The notes under the pieces: model-generated | The model's input: only the letters and a program-made list of their open reading frames with translations | Databases searched by the model: none | What the model was told of the DNA's origin: nothing | Assembly (NCBI GenBank): GCA_002413345.1 | Contig: DHWU01000054.1 | Location: 1-10,131 of the forward strand | Length of the DNA: 10,131 bases | DNA from: Propionibacteriaceae bacterium UBA5174 | Lineage (GTDB): Bacteria; Actinomycetota; Actinomycetes; Propionibacteriales; Propionibacteriaceae | Direction: 5' to 3' | Part shown: positions 1-6,985 of the stretch, piece by piece | Layout of the letters: each line of letters begins with the position of its first letter | How positions within the stretch are numbered: the first letter of the stretch is position 1 | Made by a program: the position numbers and the translations under genes

Positions 1-1896
1 TGGCTGGCCGACAAGGTGGACGCCGGCCTGGAGGGCTATCGATTGACCCATGGCATCACCCAAACCTGGCCAACCCGAGAGCGGGTGGTGGTGTCGCTCT
101 CGGGCGGCCCCGAAAGCGAGACCCTGCTGCGTCGTGGCGCCAGAATCGCATCGCGACTGGCAGGCGGCGAACTGCTGGGGGTTTACGCCATTCGCAACGA
201 CGGGCTGGCCACTGCGCCACTGCAGCAGGTCGCGGAGCTGCGCCGCCTGGCCGAAGAGTTGGGCGGAGAGTTCCACACCGTCACCGGTGAGGACGCTGCC
301 GAAGCAGTACTCGACTTCGCCCGCGGGGTGAACGCCACCCAGATCCTGGTCGGGGTGTCCCGGCGGTCCCCCTGGCAGCGGGCGCTTTCGGCTGGCATGG
401 CCGAGCGGATCATTGACGGCTCTGGCGATATTGACGTGCACGTAGTCACCCATCACCAGGCCGGTCGGGGCTTTGGCCGGGGCGGCTGGCGTGGCCTGTC
501 GCCGCGTCGGGTCTTCAGCGGTCTCGGCGCCGCGCTGGCCTTGCCGCCCGGGCTGACGGCGCTGCTGCTGGCTGACCCGCTCACCACCGACCTGCCGCTG
601 GTCATTCCGATCTTCCTGCTCGTTACCGTGGTCGTCGCGGTCATCGGCGGCGTTGTGCCGGCCGTAGTGGCGGCAGTCTTCGGCTCGCTGCTGCTCAATT
701 GGTTCTTTGTTCAACCAGTGGGGACGTTGACCGTGGCTGACCCGGCGAATGCACTGGCACTGGTGGTCTTTGTGCTGGTTGGCGTGCTGGTGGCCGTGAT
801 CGTTCATCGCAATGCCCGACGCACCGACGAAGCCCGCGCTGCTGAGCGGGAGTCTGCCGCCCTGGCTGAACTGTCGAACTCGCTGCTCGGCGCAACCGAT
901 CAGCTACCGCTGCTGTTGCAGCGGGCCGTTGACATGTTCGGCGTCCAAGGGGCCGCGATCATCCGGCGTCCACCGATCGGCGTGGTGGAAGTCGTGGCCT
1001 CGGTTGGGGACTTTGATCCGGTGGCCATCGGCGACCATGAGCGGGCCTACGAGGGGCACGAACTGGTGCTTCAGCCTGCCGGGCTGGCCGCGGACCAGCG
1101 CCGGCTGGTCACCGCCTTTGCCGCCCACGCCGGTGCGATCCTGCAACGCCAAGAGTTGCAGGAATCGGCGACGATAGCGGGCCATCTGGCCCGCGACAAC
1201 GAAGCGCGCACTGCGCTACTTTCGGCAGTTTCTCACGATCTGCGCACGCCGCTGGCCGGCATCAAAGCAGCGATCAGCAGCCTGCGGTCCACCGAGATCA
1301 CCTGGTCGGCCGAGGACGAAGAGGAGCTGAAAGCTGCCATTGATGAGTCAACCGACCGGTTGGAGGCACTGGTCGGAAACCTGCTGGACATGTCCCGGCT
1401 GCAAGTCGGCGCCCTGGTGGCCAACCCGCGCCCGACTGACCTAGAGGAGATAATTCCGTCCACGCTGGCAACCCTTACCGATCCGGACCGGGTCAGCTGG
1501 GTGGTCGAACCGGACGCCAGGCTGGTCCAGGCCGACGCTGGCTTGTTGGATCGGGTGTTGGGCAATCTGCTGGAGAACGCGCTGCGCTACCAGCCGGCCG
1601 CCAACCCGGTCGTCGTCCGCACCAGTCGGGTCGCTGACCGGGTTGAGATCCGGGTAGCGGATAACGGTTTGGGCGTGTCGGCCGACGACCAGGAGCGCAT
1701 CTTCCAACCGTTCCAGCGTCAATCCGATGTACCCAGCGGGGATGGCCTCGGGCTCGGACTGGCTGTGGCCCGGGGCCTCACCGAAGCGATGGGCGGCAAA
1801 GTAACGGCCGAGCCGACCCCCGGTGGGGGTCTGACCATGGTGGTCGAACTTCCTGGCACGTCCGATTTCGTGGAACAGACAGGAGGATTCGAATGA
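1..1896 (+). CDS. kdpD: KdpD sensor histidine kinase, C-terminal 631 residues (5' end outside window)
   Basis: This is the membrane sensor kinase that responds to potassium limitation or osmotic stress and phosphorylates KdpE to switch on the KdpFABC potassium pump. The frame is open from base 1 (WLADKVDAGLEGYR), so the first GTG at 16 is not the start; the N-terminal KdpD domain with its nucleotide-binding motifs lies upstream. Visible in order: a universal-stress-protein-like domain (about 80-450, SGGPESETLLRRGARIASR), four hydrophobic segments of the DUF4118 type (about 510-805), a degenerate GAF-like linker (about 860-1160), the HisKA H-box SAVSHDLRTPLAGI with the phospho-acceptor His at 1234-1236, then the HATPase domain with N-box ENALRY, G1 box VADNGLGV, F-box FQPF and G2 box GDGLGLGLA. 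All kinase motifs look intact. The stop overlaps the kdpE start by 4 bp (ATGA). The kdpFABC genes probably lie upstream, but that is inference. Confidence 0.96.
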   Translation, partial: WLADKVDAGLEGYRLTHGITQTWPTRERVVVSLSGGPESETLLRRGARIASRLAGGELLGVYAIRNDGLATAPLQQVAELRRLAEELGGEFHTVTGEDAAEAVLDFARGVNATQILVGVSRRSPWQRALSAGMAERIIDGSGDIDVHVVTHHQAGRGFGRGGWRGLSPRRVFSGLGAALALPPGLTALLLADPLTTDLPLVIPIFLLVTVVVAVIGGVVPAVVAAVFGSLLLNWFFVQPVGTLTVADPANALALVVFVLVGVLVAVIVHRNARRTDEARAAERESAALAELSNSLLGATDQLPLLLQRAVDMFGVQGAAIIRRPPIGVVEVVASVGDFDPVAIGDHERAYEGHELVLQPAGLAADQRRLVTAFAAHAGAILQRQELQESATIAGHLARDNEARTALLSAVSHDLRTPLAGIKAAISSLRSTEITWSAEDEEELKAAIDESTDRLEALVGNLLDMSRLQVGALVANPRPTDLEEIIPSTLATLTDPDRVSWVVEPDARLVQADAGLLDRVLGNLLENALRYQPAANPVVVRTSRVADRVEIRVADNGLGVSADDQERIFQPFQRQSDVPSGDGLGLGLAVARGLTEAMGGKVTAEPTPGGGLTMVVELPGTSDFVEQTGGFE

Positions 1897-2570
1897 CTCG
1901 CGTACTGGTCGTCGACGACGATTCCGTCCTACTGCGAACCCTGCGAATCAACCTGCGCGCCCGCGGCCACGAGGTGCTGCTGGCAGCCACCGGTGCCGAA
2001 GCGGTGGCCACATTCTTCGGCGAGGAGCCCGAACTAGTCATTCTCGATCTCGGTTTGCCCGACTTGGACGGGATCGAGGTACTGAAGCGCCTGCGGGAAC
2101 GTTCTGCGGTGCCGGTGATCGTGCTTTCGGCTCGCCAGCACGCCGATGACAAGGTCGAGGCGCTCGACGAGGGCGCCGATGACTACATCAGTAAGCCGTT
2201 CAGCATGGACGAGTTCCTGGCCCGGGTGCGCGCCGCCCTGCGCCGCGCCTCCGCTGAGGCCGAGGCGCCCGAGACCTTCGCCGCCGCCGGACTACAACTC
2301 GACTTCGTCAACCACCACGCCACCCGCGATTCCGAGCCGATCCATCTGACCCCGACCGAATGGCGGGTACTGGCCGAGTTGGCCAAACACCACGGGCGAG
2401 TGGTGACCCATGAAGAACTGCTGCGGGCGGTTTGGGGGCCGAGCTACGGCCGCGAGCATCACTACCTGCGGGTCTTTGCCAACCAGATTCGGCGCAAGAT
2501 CGAGCTTGATCCGAGTCAGCCTCGCCACCTGATCAACGAGCCAGGACTGGGCTACCGGCTACAGCAATGA
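1893..2570 (+). CDS. kdpE: KdpE response regulator (OmpR/PhoB type)
   Basis: A cytoplasmic DNA-binding response regulator, partner of KdpD; in the known pathway it activates transcription of the kdp potassium-pump operon when phosphorylated. The 225-residue length is normal. The receiver domain covers residues 1-115, with the acidic pocket D8/D9/D10, phospho-acceptor D52 (VILDLGLPDLDG), S79 and K101 (SKPF). A winged-helix domain covers about 130-225, including LTPTEWRVLAEL, HEELLRAVWG, YLRVFANQIRRKIE and the final EPGLGYRL. The ATG at 1893 overlaps the kdpD stop and has a strong Shine-Dalgarno AGGAGG at 1881-1886, so the two genes are translationally coupled in one operon. The conserved NEPGLGYRL end and the pairing with KdpD separate it from generic OmpR regulators. 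Confidence 0.95.
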   Translation: MTRVLVVDDDSVLLRTLRINLRARGHEVLLAATGAEAVATFFGEEPELVILDLGLPDLDGIEVLKRLRERSAVPVIVLSARQHADDKVEALDEGADDYISKPFSMDEFLARVRAALRRASAEAEAPETFAAAGLQLDFVNHHATRDSEPIHLTPTEWRVLAELAKHHGRVVTHEELLRAVWGPSYGREHHYLRVFANQIRRKIELDPSQPRHLINEPGLGYRLQQ

Positions 2571-2692
2571 CCCCGGGTCTACACTCACCAAACACCCTTG
2601 CCGAGGCCCCGCTGACAGTCAACTGATCAGCTCCGCCTCCGCGCTACCGCCCACTTTGCCCCCCTCAGGCGGGCCCACCGATTGGCGGGCGA

Positions 2693-2706
2693 TAGGCTTT
2701 AGCGCG
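2693..2706 (+). promoter_or_regulatory. Putative -10 box for leaderless serS transcript
   Basis: TAGGCT at 2693-2698 fits the actinobacterial -10 consensus TANNNT, and the GTG start follows after 7 nt. There is no Shine-Dalgarno sequence before the GTG, so the transcript probably begins at or next to the start codon. I see no convincing -35 element at normal spacing. The rest of the 135-bp gap after kdpE holds only short palindromes (for example CTGATCAG at 2623-2630) and no clear kdpE terminator. Confidence 0.5.
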
Positions 2707-3980
2707 TGATTGACCCGAAACTGCTGCGTACCGACCCTGATCTTCTCCGCCGCGCCCAGGAGGCTCGCGGAGAGTCTGTTGAGTTGATTGACGAGCTGGT
2801 TTCAGCCGACGAAACACGCCGCGCAGCGATTGCGGCTTTCGAAACCCAGCGGGCTGAGCAAAAGGAACTCGGCAAGCTGGTGCCCCGCGCCCAAGGCGAA
2901 GAGAAAACCGCGCTACTGGCCCGCACCAAGGAACTCTCCGCTGCGGTGAAGGCTGCCGAAACCTCCGCAAACGAGGCTGGCGTGAGGTTCGATGACCTGA
3001 TCAAACAGCTCCCCAACCCGGTCTTTGATGATGTGCCCCGAGGTGGCGAGGACGACTTCGTAGTGGTCGAGACCATCGGCACCCCCCGAGATTTTGCCGC
3101 CGAGGGCTTCACGGCGCGCGACCACCTTGAGCTTGGCGAGATGCTCGGCGCAATCGACATGGAGCGCGGCGCCAAAGTGTCGGGCTCGCGGTTCTATTTC
3201 CTGACCGGGATCGGCGCCCAGCTGGAATTCGCCCTACTCAACCTGGCGATGGCCAAAGCCATGAGCTGGGGATTCACTCCGGTCATTCCGCCCGCATTGG
3301 TTAAGCCGTCGGCTATGGAAGGCACCGGCTTCCTCGGCCAAGCTGCCCAAGACGTATACCACCTACCCGACGATGATCTCTACCTGGTCGGTACTTCTGA
3401 GGTGGCCTTGGCCGCGTTCCACTCTGAAGAGATTTTGGACGCCACCAGCCTGCCGCGCCGCTATGTCGGCTACAGCCCCTGCTATCGCCGGGAGGCGGGC
3501 TCCTACGGCAAAGACACCCGCGGCATTTTCCGCGTCCATTGGTTCGACAAGGCCGAGATGTTCGTCTATTGCGAACCAGAACAGGCCGAAGCCGAGCACC
3601 AGAAGCTGCTGGGTTTCGAAAAGGAGTTCATCAGCCTGCTGGAGATTCCCTTCCAGGTGCTTGAAGTCGCCTCCGGCGATCTCGGGCTGAGCGCGGCCCG
3701 CAAATACGACTGCTACGGCTGGCTGCCCACGCAAGACAAGTACCGCGAGATCACCTCCACCAGTAACTGCACTGAGTTCCAGGCCCGGCGGTTGAACATT
3801 CGAATGCGCGACGGTGAGGGTGTGCGCTCCCTGGCCACCCTCAACGGCACGCTGTGCGCCATGACTCGCACCATCATCATGCTGCTGGAGAACCATCAGC
3901 AGGCCGACGGCTCAATCTATGTGCCGGTGGCGCTGCGTCCATACCTGGGCGGGATGGATTACTTGCGCCCGCTCGACTGA
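2706..3980 (+). CDS. serS: Seryl-tRNA synthetase
   Basis: A cytoplasmic class II aminoacyl-tRNA synthetase that charges tRNA-Ser (and tRNA-Sec where present) with serine using ATP. The 424-residue length is typical. The N-terminal region (about 1-105) is the charged, helical tRNA-binding coiled-coil arm. The catalytic domain shows the serine-binding TSE (230-232), motif 2 with YSPCYRREAGSYG (R261, E263) followed by KDTRGIFRVH, the conserved ITSTSNCTEFQARR (349-362), and motif 3 TLNGTLCAMTRTII (R388) ending in LLENHQ. The GTG start at 2706 gives MIDPKLLRTDPDLLR, matching the usual SerS N-terminus. The gene stands alone on this strand between kdpE and the padR cassette, with its own putative leaderless promoter. 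Confidence 0.97.
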   Translation: MIDPKLLRTDPDLLRRAQEARGESVELIDELVSADETRRAAIAAFETQRAEQKELGKLVPRAQGEEKTALLARTKELSAAVKAAETSANEAGVRFDDLIKQLPNPVFDDVPRGGEDDFVVVETIGTPRDFAAEGFTARDHLELGEMLGAIDMERGAKVSGSRFYFLTGIGAQLEFALLNLAMAKAMSWGFTPVIPPALVKPSAMEGTGFLGQAAQDVYHLPDDDLYLVGTSEVALAAFHSEEILDATSLPRRYVGYSPCYRREAGSYGKDTRGIFRVHWFDKAEMFVYCEPEQAEAEHQKLLGFEKEFISLLEIPFQVLEVASGDLGLSAARKYDCYGWLPTQDKYREITSTSNCTEFQARRLNIRMRDGEGVRSLATLNGTLCAMTRTIIMLLENHQQADGSIYVPVALRPYLGGMDYLRPLD

Positions 3981-3981
3981 G

Positions 3982-4011
3982 TCAACCAGCACAGCACCTT
4001 TAACTGGTTGA
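3982..4011 (+). repeat. Inverted repeat just after serS (possible terminator or processing hairpin)
   Basis: Perfect 8-bp arms, TCAACCAG (3982-3989) and CTGGTTGA (4004-4011), are separated by a 14-nt loop. The repeat begins one base after the serS stop codon. There is no T-run after it, so a classic intrinsic terminator is not supported; it could be a weak 3' hairpin. Confidence 0.4.
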
Positions 4012-4061
4012 TCCAACGGTCTTAGCTGATTGGCACTGAACGCGTCGAACCATCGATTTGG

Positions 4062-4080
4062 GCCTGGGAAGCTACCAGGC
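4062..4080 (+). repeat. Short inverted repeat in the serS-padR gap
   Basis: GCCTGG (4062-4067) and CCAGGC (4075-4080) form a perfect 6-bp stem with a 7-nt loop, about 9 bp upstream of the padR -35 candidate. It may help end serS transcription or be a protein-binding site; no T-tract follows. Confidence 0.35.
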
Positions 4081-4088
4081 ACACTAAG

Positions 4089-4124
4089 TTGTGGCACCAC
4101 CTAGGTAGGCGTACTATCTACTCA
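4089..4124 (+). promoter_or_regulatory. padR promoter with overlapping inverted-repeat operator
   Basis: A -35-like TTGTGG (4089-4094), a 17-bp spacer and a -10 box TACTAT (4112-4117) precede the ATG at 4124 by 6 nt, which places the transcription start at the start codon (leaderless; no Shine-Dalgarno is present). An inverted repeat, TAGGTAG (4102-4108), 5-bp centre, CTATCTA (4114-4120), matches at 6 of 7 arm positions and covers the -10 box. PadR repressors commonly bind palindromes in their own promoters, so this is the best candidate autoregulatory operator. Confidence 0.6.
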
Positions 4125-4468
4125 TGGGTGATGGGCAATGGCCAGCCGAATGGCTTCGAGGCGTGCTTGAACTCTGCGTCCTTGCGGTGGTAGCCGAAGG
4201 GCCAACCTACGGCTACGCCATTTCCCAAGCGCTCCAAGATGCCGGGCTAGGCGCGGTGAAGGGCGGCACGCTGTACCCATTAATGGCCCGGTGCGAGCAG
4301 GCCGGATTTGTCGAGATCGAATGGCGTCCCGGCGAGAGCGGGCCCGGCCGCAAGTACTACGCGCTTTCCGATGCTGGACGCGCTCACCTCAACTCGAAGC
4401 GAACCGACTGGCTCACTTTCACCCAAACTACCCACTCACTACTGACTCAATCAGGCAAGGAAGTCTGA
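4124..4468 (+). CDS. PadR-family transcriptional repressor
   Basis: A small cytoplasmic winged-helix regulator of 114 residues, the size of the short PadR subfamily. The conserved core is clear: LRGVLELCVLAVVAEGPTYGYAI (helix 1 and the YGY turn, residues 11-33), the recognition helix GGTLYPLMARCEQAGFV (47-63), and the wing PGRKYYALSDAGRAHL (74-89). A short C-terminal stretch after residue 90 is presumably the dimerisation helix. PadR proteins usually repress neighbouring membrane-protein or transporter genes and are released by small molecules or stress; the inducer here cannot be read from the sequence. The stop is one base from the ATG of the HAAS-type gene, so the two form one operon. A palindrome over its promoter suggests autorepression. 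Confidence 0.92.
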   Translation: MGDGQWPAEWLRGVLELCVLAVVAEGPTYGYAISQALQDAGLGAVKGGTLYPLMARCEQAGFVEIEWRPGESGPGRKYYALSDAGRAHLNSKRTDWLTFTQTTHSLLTQSGKEV

Positions 4469-4469
4469 C

Positions 4470-5108
4470 ATGACCGGCTCAACACCACCGCCCACCGGCA
4501 ACCTCGCTCCACATGCTGATCCGAAATGGACGCAGGCCTTGGTCTTGGAATTGCGGCTTCAAGGAGTGGCCGGCGACCGCATTGGGGAGGTGCTCAGTGA
4601 AGTCGAGTCTCATCTTGCTGAGAGCGGCCAACGCGTCGAGCAGGCGTTCGGCGACCCCGTCAGCTATGCCCGTAGTCTCCAGCTACCCACCTCGCCACAC
4701 CAGAGCATGTCGGCCACTTTCGCACTGGCTGCGCCCGTGTTGCTGCAGGGTCTCGGCTTAGTAATCGCGGCATTCAATCTGCGCTCCGACCCGCAGGGCC
4801 AAGCAGTAGTCACTTGGGGACACCTCGCCACGATCATGCTGCTGGTCGCGGCAGTGATGGTGTTGATCTTCTACTCCGGGCAGGCACTGCGGGTGATGCT
4901 TCGCGGCGGCTGGATCGGCGCAGTACTGCTCGGCATGACAACCATGTTGTTGCTTGCGCTGCCAATGGTCCTGCTGCCTGTTGCAGCCTTTGACCTACCT
5001 CGCTGGCTATCGATTGCGATCGGCGCCGCAGTGTTCCTCGCCGGGTCAAGCTGGCTATGGATAGCCAACCGCAGAGCCCAAGATGAAGTCCGCTCACCAC
5101 TGAAGTAG
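4470..5108 (+). CDS. HAAS/DUF1700-type four-helix membrane protein, partner of PadR
   Basis: A predicted membrane protein of unknown biochemical role. The N-terminal soluble part (about 20-72: ALVLELRLQGVAGDRIGE, SEVESHLAESG, AFGDPVSYARSL) resembles the HAAS/DUF1700 module, with the characteristic helix ending in a G-D/S-P-x-x-Y/A-A pattern. Four hydrophobic segments follow at about 80-104, 113-136, 147-173 and 179-199, with a short basic/acidic tail. Genes of this kind are regularly found directly after a PadR gene, and the module is thought to act together with the PadR regulator, possibly as a membrane-side sensor or antagonist; that role is inference. The ATG at 4470 follows the padR stop by one base and has a Shine-Dalgarno AAGGAAG at 4457-4463, so translation is from the padR transcript. 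No transporter gene adjoins the pair, unlike many such cassettes. Confidence 0.8.
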   Translation: MTGSTPPPTGNLAPHADPKWTQALVLELRLQGVAGDRIGEVLSEVESHLAESGQRVEQAFGDPVSYARSLQLPTSPHQSMSATFALAAPVLLQGLGLVIAAFNLRSDPQGQAVVTWGHLATIMLLVAAVMVLIFYSGQALRVMLRGGWIGAVLLGMTTMLLLALPMVLLPVAAFDLPRWLSIAIGAAVFLAGSSWLWIANRRAQDEVRSPLK

Positions 5109-5130
5109 CGCTTCAGGTAGGTAGGTACCT
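5100..5130 (+). repeat. Hairpin at HAAS-gene stop followed by GGTA repeats and palindrome
   Basis: CTGAAG (5100-5105) and CTTCAG (5111-5116) form a 6-bp stem around the TAG stop codon. Overlapping it, GGTA is repeated three times with a 4-bp period (about 5116-5127), and AGGTA-GG-TACCT (5119-5130) is an inverted repeat. The run contains TAGGTAG (5118-5124), identical to the left arm of the padR operator at 4102-4108. It lies upstream of the HAD promoter, so it could be a second PadR site, a weak terminator, or both. Confidence 0.45.
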
Positions 5131-5141
5131 TTCACCAGGCG

Positions 5142-5183
5142 TTCACTCCAGTGTCACCGCTGGCGGGTAGCCTTACCACAAGA
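5142..5183 (+). promoter_or_regulatory. Putative promoter of HAD hydrolase gene
   Basis: A -10-like TAGCCT (5168-5173) lies 9 nt before the ATG, with no Shine-Dalgarno site between them, giving a leader of about 0 to 5 nt. A TTCACT (5142-5147) is the nearest -35 candidate, but its 20-bp spacing is long, so the -35 assignment is weak. Confidence 0.4.
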
Positions 5184-6031
5184 TGAATATAAATGGATAC
5201 GCGGATTGGAAGCCGCGAGTAGTAGCACTCGATATTGACGGAACGATCGTTGATCACGAGGGAGTGCTACCAAAGGAGTTGCGTCGGACGATCCGACGCA
5301 TTGCGATGGCTGGGGTTCCAGTCATCCTTACGACCGGACGTAGTTGGCATGCCACACGTCCAGTCTTCGAAGAATTGGACCTGCCGGCAGGCCCGGCAAT
5401 CTGCTCCAACGGGGCAGTCACCGTCCAGTTCCCACCGTTTGAGGTGCTCAGCGCCACTACCTTCAATCCAGCCGAGGTGATCGCGAAGGTACTTCGCGAA
5501 CATCCGCGCGCGGCAATCGCTACTGAAGTTGTCGGCTCCGGCTATCGAGTCACTCGGCATTTCCCAGATGGGGAGTTGTCCGGCGAGATCGAACTGGTCG
5601 ATGCCGCAGAACTAGCGACTGGTGACGTGACCCGCATCGTGGTTCGCGATCCGGATGCTTCTGACACCGACTTCATCAACTTGGCTAACCGAATCGGCCT
5701 GCATGGAGTCAGCTACTCCGTTGGTTGGAGTGCCTGGCTCGATATCGCTCCTCAGGGAGTGAACAAGGCCACCGGCTTGGAATCAGTAATCACCGCGCTC
5801 GGCTTTACCGCCAACGACGTATTAGCTATCGGAGACGGTCGCAACGACGTGGAGATGCTCACCTGGGCCGGACGCGGAGTCGCCATGGGCGACGCCCGGG
5901 TTGAAGTACAGGATGCCGCCGACCATGTCACCGGCGGCTTCAACGACGGCGGCACTATCGAGGAGTTGGAGCGCTGGTTCAGTTCTTCAAGGTCCTGGTC
6001 GCGCCCGCGGCTCAAAGTCAGCGTCGGCTGA
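5183..6031 (+). CDS. Cof-type HAD-superfamily hydrolase (class IIB sugar/nucleotide phosphatase-like)
   Basis: A 282-residue cytoplasmic Mg2+-dependent phosphatase of the Cof/YbiV group, which typically remove phosphate from sugar phosphates, flavin mononucleotide or pyridoxal phosphate; the substrate cannot be told from sequence. All four HAD motifs are present: motif I ALDIDGT (nucleophile D17, acid/base D19), motif II ILTTGRS (T51 region), motif III K195 in NKATGLESV, and motif IV AIGDGRNDVEML (D218, D222). The region between motifs II and III is the C2-type cap. The ATG at 5183 adds about 10 residues before the first strand compared with many homologues, but the -10 box just upstream supports it. 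From memory, serS is followed directly by a HAD gene in some actinobacteria; here the padR cassette separates them. Confidence 0.9.
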   Translation: MNINGYADWKPRVVALDIDGTIVDHEGVLPKELRRTIRRIAMAGVPVILTTGRSWHATRPVFEELDLPAGPAICSNGAVTVQFPPFEVLSATTFNPAEVIAKVLREHPRAAIATEVVGSGYRVTRHFPDGELSGEIELVDAAELATGDVTRIVVRDPDASDTDFINLANRIGLHGVSYSVGWSAWLDIAPQGVNKATGLESVITALGFTANDVLAIGDGRNDVEMLTWAGRGVAMGDARVEVQDAADHVTGGFNDGGTIEELERWFSSSRSWSRPRLKVSVG

Positions 6032-6040
6032 GGAAAGTGG

Positions 6041-6062
6041 CCCCGCCGTAATCCGGCCGGGG
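6041..6062 (+). repeat. GC-rich imperfect hairpin after the HAD gene
   Basis: CCCCGCCG (6041-6048) can pair with CGGCCGGGG (6054-6062) with one bulged base and a 5-nt loop, 9 bp after the HAD stop. There is no T-run. It may act with the longer stem downstream to end transcription. Confidence 0.35.
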
Positions 6063-6075
6063 TATGGCAACAAAT

Positions 6076-6108
6076 GAACCCGGAATCGACTGCGTCGATT
6101 CCGGGTTC
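6076..6108. terminator. Perfect 15-bp stem, probable bidirectional terminator between converging genes
   Basis: GAACCCGGAATCGAC (6076-6090) and GTCGATTCCGGGTTC (6094-6108) are perfect complements around a TGC loop. The HAD gene (plus) and dapB (minus) converge on it. On the plus strand it is followed by the pyrimidine-rich GCTTCTTC, and on the minus strand by ATTTGTTGCC, so both tails are U-rich but imperfect. A second CCGGGTTC at 6128-6135, followed by TTCTT, repeats the end of the right arm and offers a weaker alternative pairing. Confidence 0.8.
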
Positions 6109-6190
6109 GCTTCTTCACGACCTTCAACCGGGTTCTTCTTGTAGCAACGAAACCGCTGTTCGCAAGACTTCACTGCCACAAAGTCGGTAG

Positions 6191-6985
6191 TCAGGAATAC
6201 ACCAACGTGTGCAGGCCACGGCGCAGACCGATCTGCTCACCCACTCGCCGGATCGCCAGCAAGGTACCTGCAGCGTACGGCTCCGGCCCAGAGCCGGGAT
6301 CGTGGTTCATCACCAGCTTCTCCCCACCACTACCGAAGACGACCTCGGTGGCGACCACGAAACCCGGCAGCCTCAGCGAATGCACTTGGCTGCCGCCAAT
6401 GCTGGCTCCGCGGGCCTCGCGCGGGCCGACGATTTCCTCGATCGGCACCCCCAACTCGGAGTTTCGCACCTGGCCCAGAGTCTCGGCCAACTCCCTCGCC
6501 GTCCCGCTGGGCACATCGGGTTTGCTAGCTGAGGCGTAATCGATGATTTCCCAACTGGGCACCTGCTCGGCAGCCAACGAAGCGGCCTTGAGTAGTACCG
6601 CTGCCAGCATCGAGAAGTTTCCCGCCGCGAACGCCCCCACCTGGTGTTCGCGGGACAATGCGTCGAGTTCGACATAATCGTCGCCACTCAGCCCGCTAGA
6701 ACCCACCACCACGTGCACTCCAGCTTTCACCGCAGTCCAGACATGCTCCCGCACGGTGGTCGCGCTGGTGTAGTCGACCAGTACGTCGAATTTGCAGGCT
6801 TCCAACGCCTGAGCAACGCTGGCGTACACCATGCCGTCACCAACCCCGACCGTGTCTACCAGCGTCCGTCCTGCCGCTGATCGAGAGACCCCGGCTACTA
6901 GTTGCAGATCATCAGCTTCAGCGATGCCAGCGATGATCGGGGGAGCGGTCCAGCCGGTAATGCCGGAGAAACAAACTTTGAGCAT
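6191..6985 (-). CDS. dapB: DapB-family dihydrodipicolinate reductase-like protein with altered active site
   Basis: It resembles 4-hydroxy-tetrahydrodipicolinate reductase, which uses NAD(P)H in the diaminopimelate/lysine pathway. The 264-residue length fits. Seen: an N-terminal Rossmann start with GITGWT (residues 8-13), VLVDYTSATTVREHV (68-82), the VVGSSGLS loop (93-100), AAGNFSMLAAVLL (120-132), and the substrate motif KPDVPSGTA (155-163). The C-terminal half keeps the family pattern (TEVVFGSGGEKLVMNHDP, AAGTLLAIRRV). In standard DapB the segment before the Lys is E-x-H-H-x-x-K-x-D; here it reads D-Y-A-S-A-S-K-P-D, so both histidines, one of them the proposed catalytic acid, are missing, and the third Gly of the usual GxxGxxG is Ala. 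It may be a variant DapB clade or a paralogue acting on another substrate. The only dapB in the window; divergent from mtnN with 81 bp between them. Confidence 0.8.
   Translation of the reverse strand: MLKVCFSGITGWTAPPIIAGIAEADDLQLVAGVSRSAAGRTLVDTVGVGDGMVYASVAQALEACKFDVLVDYTSATTVREHVWTAVKAGVHVVVGSSGLSGDDYVELDALSREHQVGAFAAGNFSMLAAVLLKAASLAAEQVPSWEIIDYASASKPDVPSGTARELAETLGQVRNSELGVPIEEIVGPREARGASIGGSQVHSLRLPGFVVATEVVFGSGGEKLVMNHDPGSGPEPYAAGTLLAIRRVGEQIGLRRGLHTLVYS

Noticed and set aside
16..1896. kdpD starting at the GTG at 16
   Set aside because: The frame is open to base 1 and the residues before 16 (WLADK) match conserved KdpD sequence, so the gene is cut by the window edge.
3520..3560. Trp in SerS motif 2 (FRVHWFDK) where Gln is found in other SerRS proteins I recall
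   Set aside because: The position flanks the catalytic residues, everything else in the motif is normal, and lineage variation is the simplest reading.
3363..3896. 177-residue open frame antisense to serS
   Set aside because: It lies wholly within the catalytic core of serS; its composition reflects the complementary strand of conserved codons.
3981..4123. Possible tRNA or small RNA gene in the serS-padR gap
   Set aside because: Two short hairpins exist but there is no cloverleaf, no T-loop GTTCGA-type sequence with matching stem, and no clear promoter or terminator for a separate RNA.
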